From an uncultured Bacilli bacterium (lineage in GTDB: Bacteria; Bacillota_I; Bacilli_A; RF39; UBA660), in NCBI GenBank assembly GCA_947625395.1, contig CANQOD010000037.1:1-9376 (forward strand): 9,376 bases of DNA, given 5' to 3'. The notes under the pieces were generated by a model. The model made no database searches and had not been told where the DNA came from. It saw nothing but the letters and a program-made list of their open reading frames with translations. The number at the start of each line of letters is the position of its first letter. Positions within the stretch are counted from its first letter, which is position 1. Positions 1 to 6,405 of the stretch are shown piece by piece. The translations under genes and the position numbers were made by a program.

Positions 1-1
1 T

Positions 2-97
2 GCCATTGCCCGAAAAATGTTAAAAGAAAAAATGGAAATTTCTACCATTTCAAGAGTAACAGGATTAAGTGAAGAAACCATTCAACAATTAAAATAA
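2..97 (+). CDS. C-terminal end of an Rpn-family / PD-(D/E)XK transposase-like protein (5' cut off)
   Basis: The reading frame enters from the left edge and stops at TAA 95-97, leaving 31 residues. The tail reads ARKMLKEKMEIS, then a helix-turn-helix-like VTGLSEETIQQLK. This is the usual C-terminal signature of the Rpn recombination-promoting nuclease / PD-(D/E)XK 'transposase' family, in which a stretch meaning roughly 'methionine or leucine, basic residues, I..I...TGLS.EEI..L' closes the protein. The nuclease core itself would lie upstream and is not visible, so activity and completeness cannot be judged. These genes are often multicopy and mobile in gut Firmicutes, so this one may be an insertion next to the housekeeping cluster. 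The assignment rests on a short tail only. Confidence 0.65.
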   Translation, partial: AIARKMLKEKMEISTISRVTGLSEETIQQLK

Positions 98-133
98 ATT
101 CATTTGTTTTAGTCAAAATCATTTTAAAATTCA

Positions 134-140
134 AAGGAGG
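134..140 (+). promoter_or_regulatory. Strong ribosome binding site for rpiB
   Basis: AAGGAGG lies 7 nt before the ATG at 148 and fixes that start. The 50-bp gap before rpiB shows no convincing -35/-10 pair, so the rpiB promoter may be weak or lie further upstream. Confidence 0.85.
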
Positions 141-147
141 TATTTCA

Positions 148-597
148 ATGAAAATAGGGATTGCAAGTGATCACAGAGGATTTGCATTGAAAAAAAGTTT
201 AATTGAGTATTTAGAGAAACGTTATGAAGTCATTGATTATGGAACCAATAGTGATGTTTCTGTTGACTATCCAGATTATGCCTTTCGTTTAGGAAGAGCT
301 GTCAGTCAACAAGAAGTTCTATTTGGAATTGCTATTTGTGGAAGTGGTATTGGTATTTCTATTGCATGTAATAAAGTCAAAGGAATTCGCGCTGCAAAAG
401 TGAATACTTTAGAAGAAGTGATTCTTACAAGGCAAGATAATGATGCAAATATTCTGTGTCTTTCTTCAAAAACTGCCTTTGACCAAGCCACGAAGCTCGT
501 AGATACTTTTTTGGAAACTCCTTTTTCAAAGTTAGAACGGCATCAAAAGCGCATTGAAAAAATTCAAAATTATGAAGAGGGAAATTATGTCTGCTAA
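148..597 (+). CDS. rpiB: RpiB/LacAB-family sugar-phosphate isomerase (ribose-5-phosphate isomerase B type)
   Basis: The 149-residue product has the length and motif order of RpiB, the cytoplasmic enzyme interconverting ribose-5-phosphate and ribulose-5-phosphate in the pentose phosphate pathway. Seen: IASDHRG at the N-terminus (Asp8, His9); the anion-hole and active-site segment CGSGIGISIA with the catalytic Cys at 64; NKVKGIRAA after it; and a C-terminal ERHQKRIEKI segment matching the phosphate-binding arginines. One residue is odd: the segment that in E. coli RpiB reads SRQHNDTN is TRQDNDAN here, so the ring-opening His is replaced by Asp97. A related specificity (LacA/LacB-like or allose-6-phosphate) cannot be excluded from sequence alone. 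The start follows an ideal ribosome binding site. The 3' end overlaps the next gene by 11 nt, so the two are probably translated together. Confidence 0.88.
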   Translation: MKIGIASDHRGFALKKSLIEYLEKRYEVIDYGTNSDVSVDYPDYAFRLGRAVSQQEVLFGIAICGSGIGISIACNKVKGIRAAKVNTLEEVILTRQDNDANILCLSSKTAFDQATKLVDTFLETPFSKLERHQKRIEKIQNYEEGNYVC

Positions 598-784
598 GTT
601 TTTTGTCTATTTACTAACCTTGGTCGTTGTCATTTATGCGATGGATGCACTTCGAATCAATGAAATTTTTAAAAAAAATAAAATCTTTCAAGCAAGACTT
701 TGTTATTTATTGATTGCACTTTCCCTCACTTACCTTGTTACCAATTTTATAATGGATTTTTTTATCAGTTCACAAATTTATTAA
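587..784 (+). CDS. DUF1146 (YwzB-like) small integral membrane protein
   Basis: I place the start at ATG 587, preceded by GAAGAGGG at 574-581, rather than at the in-frame TTG at 554. This gives 65 residues. There are two hydrophobic helices, roughly residues 4-20 (FFVYLLTLVVVIYAMDAL) and 41-60, joined by a basic stretch with FKKNKIFQARL. The pattern MDALRI..IF...... QA.L.Y.L.A..L.YLVTNF..DFF is the one I associate with DUF1146, a conserved Bacilli family typified by B. subtilis YwzB. Its function is not known. In Bacillus it sits near murAA, spoIID and spoIIQ; here it precedes the spoIIQ-like gene, which supports the assignment. It overlaps the end of rpiB by 11 nt. Confidence 0.8.
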   Translation: MSAKFFVYLLTLVVVIYAMDALRINEIFKKNKIFQARLCYLLIALSLTYLVTNFIMDFFISSQIY

Positions 785-789
785 AAAAT

Positions 790-818
790 GTATAAAAACC
801 TTATTAACGGAAAAACTT
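790..818 (+). promoter_or_regulatory. Candidate sigma-F-like promoter for the spoIIQ-like gene
   Basis: GTATA (790-794) fits the forespore -35 pattern GYWTA. After 14 nt, positions 809-818 (GGAAAAACTT) fit the sigma-F -10 pattern GGnnAnAHTR at all fixed positions but the last. The spacer is about one base shorter than usual. The expected start near 824-826 would leave a leader of only about 10 nt. Motif match only; AT-rich DNA gives chance hits. Confidence 0.4.
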
Positions 819-827
819 TTAATGAGG
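799..827 (+). promoter_or_regulatory. Hairpin sequestering the spoIIQ-like ribosome binding site
   Basis: CCTTATTAA (799-807) pairs with TTAATGAGG (819-827) over nine consecutive positions, with one G-U wobble and an 11-nt loop. The 3' arm contains GAGG of the Shine-Dalgarno sequence GAGGTGA (824-830), 7 nt before the ATG. Transcripts reading in from rpiB would therefore have a masked ribosome binding site. Confidence 0.55.
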
Positions 828-834
828 TGAGAAG

Positions 835-1479
835 ATGAAAAAACGAAAGTTGAAACGTTTCGCAGTTGTGGGTATTTATCTATCTGTTTTCTTAACAGTT
901 GCCGGAGCAACATTTTTAGTGAGCCAATCCTTACAAGAAAAAGAACCCAACCAAGAAGTTGTGGATTATGTTGATGATTCTATCATTCAAGAAGAGTTGC
1001 CAGTCGTTTCTGAAGAAACATTAAAGATGATTCACCCATTCACAGATACGCGTGTTACAACCGCTAAATATTTCTATGACTATCAAGGGGAAAAAGAAAC
1101 GCAAGAAAAAGCCATCATTTATCATGAAGATACCTATATTCAAAATTCAGGAATGGACTTTAAAGGTGACGATGCTTTTGATGTTGTTGCTGTATTAGGT
1201 GGAACAGTTTTAGATGTTCGGGATGATGAATTAATGGGAAAAACAGTTGAAATCAAACATGATAATGGTGCTTATATCAGTGTTTATCAAAGCCTAAGTG
1301 AAGTCAATGTAAAAAAAGGAGATACTCTTTCTCAAGGACAAGTCATTGGTAAAAGTGGTGAAAACATGATTGATAAGGAAATGGGAAATCATTTGCATTT
1401 TGAACTTTATCAAGATGGTGTCATTGTCGACCCAGCGAAACATTTCGATCAAACAGTACAAGAGAAGAAAGCTTCATAA
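835..1479 (+). CDS. spoIIQ: SpoIIQ-like LytM/M23-domain membrane protein, probably catalytically inactive
   Basis: The 214-residue product has a short basic N-terminus, one membrane helix at about residues 9-30, a linker, and a LytM (peptidase M23) domain from about 95 to 205. This is the architecture of SpoIIQ, the forespore protein that binds SpoIIIAH across the septum to form the channel needed for engulfment and later forespore gene expression. The domain retains D108 and the HLH motif (H186, H188). The first zinc ligand of HxxxD is Asn104 (NSGMD), so peptidase activity is unlikely, as in B. subtilis SpoIIQ. The GKSGENMIDKEMGNHLHFE stretch is typical. It lies between a YwzB-like gene and mbl, which supports SpoIIQ over a generic M23 protein. 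The start follows GAGGTGA. An unrelated LytM regulator in a non-sporulating organism remains possible. Confidence 0.75.
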   Translation: MKKRKLKRFAVVGIYLSVFLTVAGATFLVSQSLQEKEPNQEVVDYVDDSIIQEELPVVSEETLKMIHPFTDTRVTTAKYFYDYQGEKETQEKAIIYHEDTYIQNSGMDFKGDDAFDVVAVLGGTVLDVRDDELMGKTVEIKHDNGAYISVYQSLSEVNVKKGDTLSQGQVIGKSGENMIDKEMGNHLHFELYQDGVIVDPAKHFDQTVQEKKAS

Positions 1480-1491
1480 GCTTCTTTTTTT
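1461..1491 (+). terminator. Intrinsic terminator after the spoIIQ-like gene
   Basis: AAGCTT (1469-1474) pairs with AAGCTT (1478-1483) across a 3-nt loop. With one bulged A, the stem continues as purine-rich sequence at 1461-1467 against CTTTTTTT (1484-1491). It overlaps the stop codon and ends the rpiB/DUF1146/spoIIQ unit. Confidence 0.65.
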
Positions 1492-1510
1492 CTGTATGAA
1501 ATCTTTCCTT

Positions 1511-1571
1511 TTGACATATAATAGAAAAGAGAAATGTAATGATTTACAATTGAATTTGTTTTTGGTAGAAT
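1511..1571 (+). promoter_or_regulatory. Two overlapping candidate sigma-A promoters for mbl/mreB
   Basis: The first candidate is TTGACA (1511-1516), 18 nt, then TGTAAT (1535-1540). The second is TTTACA (1543-1548), 17 nt, then TAGAAT (1566-1571), each box matching five of six consensus positions. The second would start near 1578, just before the ribosome binding site GGAAGG (1582-1587). Both follow the upstream terminator, so mbl has its own transcription start. Confidence 0.55.
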
Positions 1572-1597
1572 ATTAACGAATGGAAGGCGTGATAATT

Positions 1598-2593
1598 ATG
1601 TTAGCAAAAGATATTGGAATTGACCTTGGAACTGCCAATGTACTTATTTATATTAAAGGGCAAGGAATTGTATTGAATGAACCATCTGTTGTTGCCATCG
1701 ATACAGATACAAAAAAAGTGGTTGCGGTTGGACAAGAAGCAAGTGAAATGTTAGGAAGAACACCCGGAAAAGTCAAGGCAATTCGTCCTATGAAAGATGG
1801 TGTGATTGCAGATTTTGAAATTACGGAAATCATGTTGAATACATTTATTAAAAAAATTCATGCAAAAAATATTTTATCACGCCCTCGAATTTTAATTTGT
1901 TGTCCATCCAATATTACACCTGTAGAAAAAAATGCCATTAAAGAAGCAGCTGAAAGAACAGGGGCACGCCGTGTTTATATTGAAGAAGAGCCTAAAGTTG
2001 CTGCTATTGGTGCAGGAATGGACATTTCCAAACCGAGTGGTAATATGGTCATCGATATAGGTGGAGGAACAACAGATATTGCGGTGCTTTCCCTTGATGA
2101 TATCGTAACCAGTGCATCCATTCGGATTGCTGGCAATGTCTTTGACCAAGATATTATCAAATATATTAAAGACCAATACAAATTATTGATTGGGGATAAA
2201 ACTGCTGAAGATATCAAAATTCATTTTGGCAATGTCTTTAAGCCAAGTAAGAAAGAAACAATGGAAGTTCGAGGACGTAATTTAGTGACAGGCTTACCTG
2301 ATACCATTGAAATTACCGAAGAGGAAACAGAAAAAGCGCTTCATGAAAGCCTTTATAAAATTATTAAAGCAGCCACCAATGTTTTAGAACAAACACCACC
2401 AGAATTATCTGGGGATATCGTGGAAAAAGGAATTATTTTAACTGGTGGAGGAGCGATGTTAAGAGGACTTACAGAACTCTTTAATAAAGAATTACAAGTT
2501 CCTGTCTTTATTGCTGATTCACCACTTACCTGTGTTGTTGAGGGAACTGGTGTCTTACTTGAACAAGTGAAAAAACTAGAACAAGAAGCCTAA
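1598..2593 (+). CDS. mbl: Rod-shape-determining actin homologue, MreB family (Mbl-like)
   Basis: The 331-residue product is full length for MreB/Mbl, the membrane-bound actin-like ATPase that orients elongasome peptidoglycan synthesis. Seen: the phosphate-1 loop DIGIDLGTANVLIY (residues 5-18); NEPSVVAID; RPMKDGVIADFE; CCPSNITPVEKNAI; the EEEPKVAAIGAG segment; the phosphate-2 loop VIDIGGGTTDIAVLSL (from about 151); and the adenosine motif ILTGGGAMLRGL (from about 280). The N-terminus and motifs resemble B. subtilis Mbl more than MreB, and the position next to the spoIIQ-like gene agrees with Mbl; no mreC or mreD follows. The start at 1598 follows GGAAGG (1582-1587); the in-frame ATG at 1580 lacks a good site and would add six residues not seen in the family. 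Paralogue identity (Mbl, MreB or MreBH) is inferred. Confidence 0.93.
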   Translation: MLAKDIGIDLGTANVLIYIKGQGIVLNEPSVVAIDTDTKKVVAVGQEASEMLGRTPGKVKAIRPMKDGVIADFEITEIMLNTFIKKIHAKNILSRPRILICCPSNITPVEKNAIKEAAERTGARRVYIEEEPKVAAIGAGMDISKPSGNMVIDIGGGTTDIAVLSLDDIVTSASIRIAGNVFDQDIIKYIKDQYKLLIGDKTAEDIKIHFGNVFKPSKKETMEVRGRNLVTGLPDTIEITEEETEKALHESLYKIIKAATNVLEQTPPELSGDIVEKGIILTGGGAMLRGLTELFNKELQVPVFIADSPLTCVVEGTGVLLEQVKKLEQEA

Positions 2594-2594
2594 A

Positions 2595-2626
2595 AACAAA
2601 TCCTTTTGCATTCTAAAGGCATTTGT
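2595..2626 (+). repeat. Inverted repeat between mbl and secG
   Basis: ACAAAT (2596-2601) plus CCTTT (2602-2606) pairs with AAAGG (2615-2619) plus ATTTGT (2621-2626). This gives 11 base pairs with one bulged C and an 8-nt loop. No T tract follows on the + strand. The 3' arm runs into the secG extended -10 box, so it could be an mbl 3'-end structure or a promoter-proximal operator. Confidence 0.5.
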
Positions 2627-2634
2627 GTTAAAAT
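2626..2634 (+). promoter_or_regulatory. Extended -10 promoter for secG
   Basis: TGTTAAAAT combines the TGn extension (2626-2628) with a TAAAAT -10 box (2629-2634). A weak -35, TTGCAT (2606-2611), lies 17 nt upstream. Expected transcription start is near 2641, just before the ribosome binding site GGAGG (2646-2650). Confidence 0.5.
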
Positions 2635-2656
2635 AATAGCGTTATGGAGGAACTTT

Positions 2657-2872
2657 ATGGAAACAGTACTTTTAATTATATCCATTTGTTTAATCGTCAT
2701 TGTTCTTTTACAAAGTGGAAAAGCAGAGGGCGCTTCGCAAATCTTTTCTGGTGGAAATTCAGACTTATTTAGTCAAAGAAAAGAAAGAGGTACAGAACTT
2801 GCCATCAGTAGAATTACCATGTGTTTAGGACTTGCCTTTTTTGTGATTTGTTTAGTTGCATCTTTCTTTTAA
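2657..2872 (+). CDS. secG: Protein-export membrane protein SecG
   Basis: The 71-residue product has the SecG layout: a first membrane helix at about residues 2-18, the LLQSGKAEGAS motif, a glycine-rich cytoplasmic loop FSGGNSDLFSQRKERGTE, and a second helix at about 49-69. SecG is the small accessory subunit of the SecYEG translocon and aids SecA-driven protein export. The start at ATG 2657 follows GGAGG (2646-2650) at 6-nt spacing; an in-frame ATG at 2606 would add 17 non-conserved residues. The following gene is rnr, the classical Firmicute neighbour, but a terminator and a new promoter separate the two here. Confidence 0.93.
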   Translation: METVLLIISICLIVIVLLQSGKAEGASQIFSGGNSDLFSQRKERGTELAISRITMCLGLAFFVICLVASFF

Positions 2873-2937
2873 AAAGCAATCAATGCGAAAACAACAAGAG
2901 GAAGCTAAAAAAGGAAATAGAAGAAAATCCCTTTTCG

Positions 2938-2969
2938 AGTAGACATTCAAAATGTTTACTTTTTCTTTT
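2938..2969 (+). terminator. Intrinsic terminator after secG
   Basis: GTAGACAT (2939-2946) pairs with ATGTTTAC (2952-2959), including one G-U pair, around a 5-nt loop. A T-rich run, TTTTTCTTTT, follows from 2960. This is a convincing factor-independent terminator and separates secG from rnr. Confidence 0.75.
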
Positions 2970-3038
2970 GCTGTATTTTCAAACTAAAAAAATCTCTCTT
3001 CCGAAAAAGAAGAAAAAGTGGGAAATTTACAGAAAACA

Positions 3039-3047
3039 TGCTATGAT
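3039..3047 (+). promoter_or_regulatory. Extended -10 promoter for the rnr cluster
   Basis: TGCTATGAT carries the TGn extension (3039-3041) and a TATGAT -10 box (3042-3047) with no good -35 at the usual distance. Transcription would start near 3054. The ribosome binding site AGGTGA (3062-3067) lies 5 nt before ATG 3073. Confidence 0.5.
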
Positions 3048-3072
3048 AGAAGAAAGACAGTAGGTGAAAAAC

Positions 3073-5190
3073 ATGGAAGAAAAGATATTGGAAATTTTAA
3101 AACAACAAGAAAAAGCAATTACAATCTTTGAATTAGAAGCATTATTAGGAACAGAAATGCCTTTAGAAGAATTGACAAAAGTCTTATATCATTTAGAGGA
3201 AGAAGCTTTGATTTATCATACCAATAAAGATAAATATATGATTTTAGAAGATAGTCACTTGAAAAAAGGAATCATGCATGCAAATCAAAAAGGATTTGGC
3301 TTTGTCGATGTGGAAAATCAGACCGAAGACATCTATATTGCAAAAGAAAATATCAATGGTGCTCTCCATGGGGACCTTGTCTTAGTGGAGATTACGAGTA
3401 AAAAGAATTTAGATAGGCAAGAGGGAAGAATTCTTCGCGTTTTAAAGCGTTCTAGTAATCGTTTTGTAGGGGAAATTCACTTTCAAAACGAGATTGGTAT
3501 TGTCAAATTAGATGATAGTAAAATTTTAATGGAAGTACTTGTCACAAGAGAAAATGCGATGCATGCAGTAGATGGACATAAAGTAGTCGTTGAGATTTTA
3601 AAGAGAATTTCTAATCAGCAAAGCGAGGGAAAAGTTGTCGAGATTATTGGTCATAAAAATGACCCAGGTGTTGATATTTTATCGATTGTTTATCAATATG
3701 AAATTCCAACTGAATTCAGTGCGGATGTGAAAGAAGAGTTAAAAAAGATTCCGGACCATGTTTTAGAGGAAGAATATCAGGGAAGAAAAGACTTAAGAGA
3801 AGAAGAAATCTTTACGATTGATGGCGATGATACAAAGGACATTGATGATGCTATTTCATTGAAGCAAACTCCTGATGGTTATGAGTTGGGTGTGCATATT
3901 GCTGATGTGAGTCATTATGTGCAAGAGGGAACTGCACTGGATTCTGAAGCCTTAGAAAGAGGAACGAGTGTTTATTTAGTTGACCGAGTTATTCCGATGC
4001 TTCCTCATGAATTATCAAATGGAATTTGTTCCTTAAATCCAAATGTTGACCGTCTTACTATCAGCTGTGTAATGCAGTTTGACTGGAATGGAAATATGAC
4101 ATCTTATGATATTTTTCCAAGTGTTATCAAAAGTAGAAAACAAATGACATATCATTGTGTAAATCAGATTTTAGAGAAAAATGAAGTTCCAAACGGGTAT
4201 GAACCTTTTGTAGAAACCTTAAAAAAGATGCGGGACTTTTCTCAAATTTTAAGAAAAGTGAAACACGCTAGAGGTGCCATTGACTTTGATATTGATGAGG
4301 CTAAAATCTTAGTGGATGAAAACTGTGTTCCAACCGAAATTAAATTGCGTAATCGTGGTACGGGGGAAAAGCTCATCGAAGATTTTATGATTGCTGCGAA
4401 TGAATGTGTCGCAAGTCATATTTTCTATATGAATTTACCATTTATTTACCGAATTCATGAAAGTCCAAAAGAAGAAAAAATAAAGGAATTTTTAAATTTC
4501 GTAAGTACTTTAGGCTATCATGTTGAGGGAAAAGTCAAAGACAATCATCCAAAGACGATTCAAAAAATCCTCCAATCTTTAGAAGATAAAAAGGAATATA
4601 AGATTTTGGCAAGCTTGATGTTAAGAAGCATGCAAAAAGCAATTTATTCCAAAGATAATGTTGGTCATTTTGGACTTGCTAGTCGTTGCTATACACATTT
4701 TACCAGTCCGATAAGACGGTATCCTGATACTACAGTTCATCGACTTTTACATACATATTTATTTGACCAAAACTTATCAAGCCATACGCTTCATACTTAT
4801 GAAGAAAAGTTGATTTATATTGCTGAACACTCTTCTATGAAAGAACGAGCAAGTGTTGACTGTGAAAGAGAAGTTGAAGATATGAAAATGGCGGAATACA
4901 TGGAACAACATATTGGTGAAGAATTTGAGGGAATGATTTCTTCTGTTATGAGTTTTGGACTGTTTGTTGAGTTGGATAATTTAATTGAGGGGTTAGTTCC
5001 TATTAAAGATATGAATGACTTTTTCCACTATGATGAAGAGCGAATGACTTTAACCGGTGAAAAGAGCCATATCGAATATCGAATTGGTGAAAGACTTGTT
5101 GTAAAAGTAGTCCGTGCTTCTAAAGAAGAAAAACAAATTGACTTTGAAATTGTAAAAAAAGTATCCTCTGAAAATGAATCGTCTTTGTGA
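3073..5190 (+). CDS. rnr: Ribonuclease R (RNB-domain 3'-5' exoribonuclease)
   Basis: The 705-residue product is full length for RNase R, a processive 3'-5' exonuclease that degrades structured RNA and, with SmpB-tmRNA, faulty messages. Domain order: an N-terminal winged helix (about 1-60), two cold-shock/OB domains (about 65-220), the RNB catalytic domain (about 235-570), and a C-terminal S1 domain (about 615-695, FEGMISSVMSFGLFVELDN). The metal-binding acidic cluster is intact in DGDDTKDIDDAISL (D250, D256, D258, D259). THFTSPIRRYPDTTVHRLLH is the expected late RNB motif. I chose ATG 3073 because AGGTGA (3062-3067) serves it; a GTG three codons earlier has no good site. Unlike many RNase R proteins it has no long Lys-rich tail after S1. 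Its neighbours support the role: secG upstream and smpB downstream. Confidence 0.95.
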   Translation: MEEKILEILKQQEKAITIFELEALLGTEMPLEELTKVLYHLEEEALIYHTNKDKYMILEDSHLKKGIMHANQKGFGFVDVENQTEDIYIAKENINGALHGDLVLVEITSKKNLDRQEGRILRVLKRSSNRFVGEIHFQNEIGIVKLDDSKILMEVLVTRENAMHAVDGHKVVVEILKRISNQQSEGKVVEIIGHKNDPGVDILSIVYQYEIPTEFSADVKEELKKIPDHVLEEEYQGRKDLREEEIFTIDGDDTKDIDDAISLKQTPDGYELGVHIADVSHYVQEGTALDSEALERGTSVYLVDRVIPMLPHELSNGICSLNPNVDRLTISCVMQFDWNGNMTSYDIFPSVIKSRKQMTYHCVNQILEKNEVPNGYEPFVETLKKMRDFSQILRKVKHARGAIDFDIDEAKILVDENCVPTEIKLRNRGTGEKLIEDFMIAANECVASHIFYMNLPFIYRIHESPKEEKIKEFLNFVSTLGYHVEGKVKDNHPKTIQKILQSLEDKKEYKILASLMLRSMQKAIYSKDNVGHFGLASRCYTHFTSPIRRYPDTTVHRLLHTYLFDQNLSSHTLHTYEEKLIYIAEHSSMKERASVDCEREVEDMKMAEYMEQHIGEEFEGMISSVMSFGLFVELDNLIEGLVPIKDMNDFFHYDEERMTLTGEKSHIEYRIGERLVVKVVRASKEEKQIDFEIVKKVSSENESSL

Positions 5191-5229
5191 TTTGTATTTT
5201 GTAAGCAGTGAAAGGAATAAGTGGTGAGT

Positions 5230-6405
5230 ATGAAAAGGAGAAAGAAAAGAAAATTAAAAAAATCGTTTAAGATGTTCGTCTTTCTTTTCTTATCTGGAGT
5301 TTTCTTAATTAGTGCGGGAATCAGTTTCCAAATTTTTGCTTGTCAAGAAAAGAAAAAAGAGGAAAAAATTTATGATGTTGCCTTAAAAGAGGAAGAGGTC
5401 CAAGAGGCTTCCTTGGTTATGGTTGGGGATGCTTTGATTCATAGTGCAGTTTATCAGGATGCGCGTCAAGCAGATGGTAGTTATGATTTTAAGCCCATGA
5501 TTGCAAGAATTAAGCCGATGATAGAAAACTATGACTTGCGTTATTATAATCAGGAAACTATTTTAGGTGGTGCTTCGTTAGGACTTTCTACTTATCCACG
5601 TTTTAATTCTCCTCAGGAAGTTGGAGATGCCTTTTTAGATGCCAAATTTAATCTTGTTTCTTTAGCTACAAATCATACAATGGATAAAGGGGAACAAGGT
5701 GTTATCAATTCTGTCAATTATTGGAAAGACAAGCCTGCAGTGACAGCTGGAAGTTATCTTTCTTTTGAGGAACGGGATGAAGAGAAAATTTATGAAATCA
5801 ATGGAATTAAGTATGCTTTCTTTTCTTATACGACTTGGACCAATGGCCTTGAAACGCCTACTGGTAAAGAGTATTTAAACAATGTTTATAGTGACGAGTT
5901 AGCGAAAAAGAACATTGAGGCTGTTCGTGACAAAGTGGATGTTGTCATTGTTGCGATGCATTGGGGAATTGAGTATTCCTTAGGCGTTTCAAGTGACCAA
6001 GAACGGATTGCTAACTATTTATCTTCTCTTGGTGTGGATATCATTATTGGGGCACATCCGCATGTCGTAGAACCGATTGCTTACATAGGAAAAACACTGG
6101 TTATTTACTCCCTTGGTAATTTTATTTCTGCACAAGAGGGAGTTGAGAGATTGACGGGGCTTCTTGCTTCTGTTAAGATAAGAAAAGTGACCAATCGTGG
6201 CATTACCACGATAGCACTGGATTCGTTAAAGGCTGAACTTTTATATACGTATTATAATGGTGCGATTCGAAATTTTGAGGTGTATCCATATACGCAACTT
6301 TCGAATGCGGTGCTTCCTAATTATTTAACGTACTATCAACGTTATAAAGGTGTTGTCCAAGAATTTTTAGGGGACCAAGTAGAAATGCCAGTTCTTGGTG
6401 GGTAA
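5230..6405 (+). CDS. CapA/PgsA-family membrane-anchored metallophosphatase-like protein
   Basis: About 391 residues: a very basic N-terminus, one membrane helix at about 13-38 acting as signal anchor, then an extracytoplasmic domain of the CapA (PGA_cap) family. Family motifs in order: VMVGDALIH near residue 65; YNQET in the place of the usual N-x-E motif; ATNHTMDKG; AMHWGIEY; GAHPHVVEP; and SLGNF. These are the metal-ligand and active-site motifs of the calcineurin-like fold. Members are linked to poly-gamma-glutamate or capsule formation, but many solitary ones have no known substrate, and no pgsB/pgsC partner is visible here. It sits between rnr and smpB, starting 39 nt after rnr, so it is likely co-transcribed with them. 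The start is uncertain: AAAGGA at 5211-5216 is better spaced for GTG 5224 (7 nt) than for ATG 5230 (13 nt). Confidence 0.85.
   Translation: MKRRKKRKLKKSFKMFVFLFLSGVFLISAGISFQIFACQEKKKEEKIYDVALKEEEVQEASLVMVGDALIHSAVYQDARQADGSYDFKPMIARIKPMIENYDLRYYNQETILGGASLGLSTYPRFNSPQEVGDAFLDAKFNLVSLATNHTMDKGEQGVINSVNYWKDKPAVTAGSYLSFEERDEEKIYEINGIKYAFFSYTTWTNGLETPTGKEYLNNVYSDELAKKNIEAVRDKVDVVIVAMHWGIEYSLGVSSDQERIANYLSSLGVDIIIGAHPHVVEPIAYIGKTLVIYSLGNFISAQEGVERLTGLLASVKIRKVTNRGITTIALDSLKAELLYTYYNGAIRNFEVYPYTQLSNAVLPNYLTYYQRYKGVVQEFLGDQVEMPVLGG

Noticed and set aside
104..130. Possible promoter (TTGTTT ... TAAAAT) before rpiB
   Set aside because: The spacer is only 15 nt and the start would fall inside the ribosome binding site.
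306..491. Minus-strand 61-codon frame opposite rpiB
   Set aside because: It is the antisense of the conserved RpiB core and has no supporting signals.
1370..1576. A 68-codon frame overlapping the end of the spoIIQ-like gene and the terminator
   Set aside because: It is an out-of-frame shadow of the LytM domain and crosses the terminator and the mbl promoter region.
1648..2217. Minus-strand frames opposite mbl
   Set aside because: They are antisense shadows of a strongly conserved gene, with no family resemblance and no ribosome binding sites.
2883..2942. A 19-codon frame between secG and its terminator, beginning MRKQQEEAKKGNRRK
   Set aside because: It has no ribosome binding site, its stop lies inside the terminator stem, and I recognise no family. 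The Lys/Glu-rich content is what AT- and purine-rich DNA gives by chance.
2821..3063. An 80-codon frame overlapping the end of secG and the gap before rnr
   Set aside because: It runs through the secG terminator and the rnr promoter, lacks a ribosome binding site, and its product is low-complexity Lys-rich sequence.
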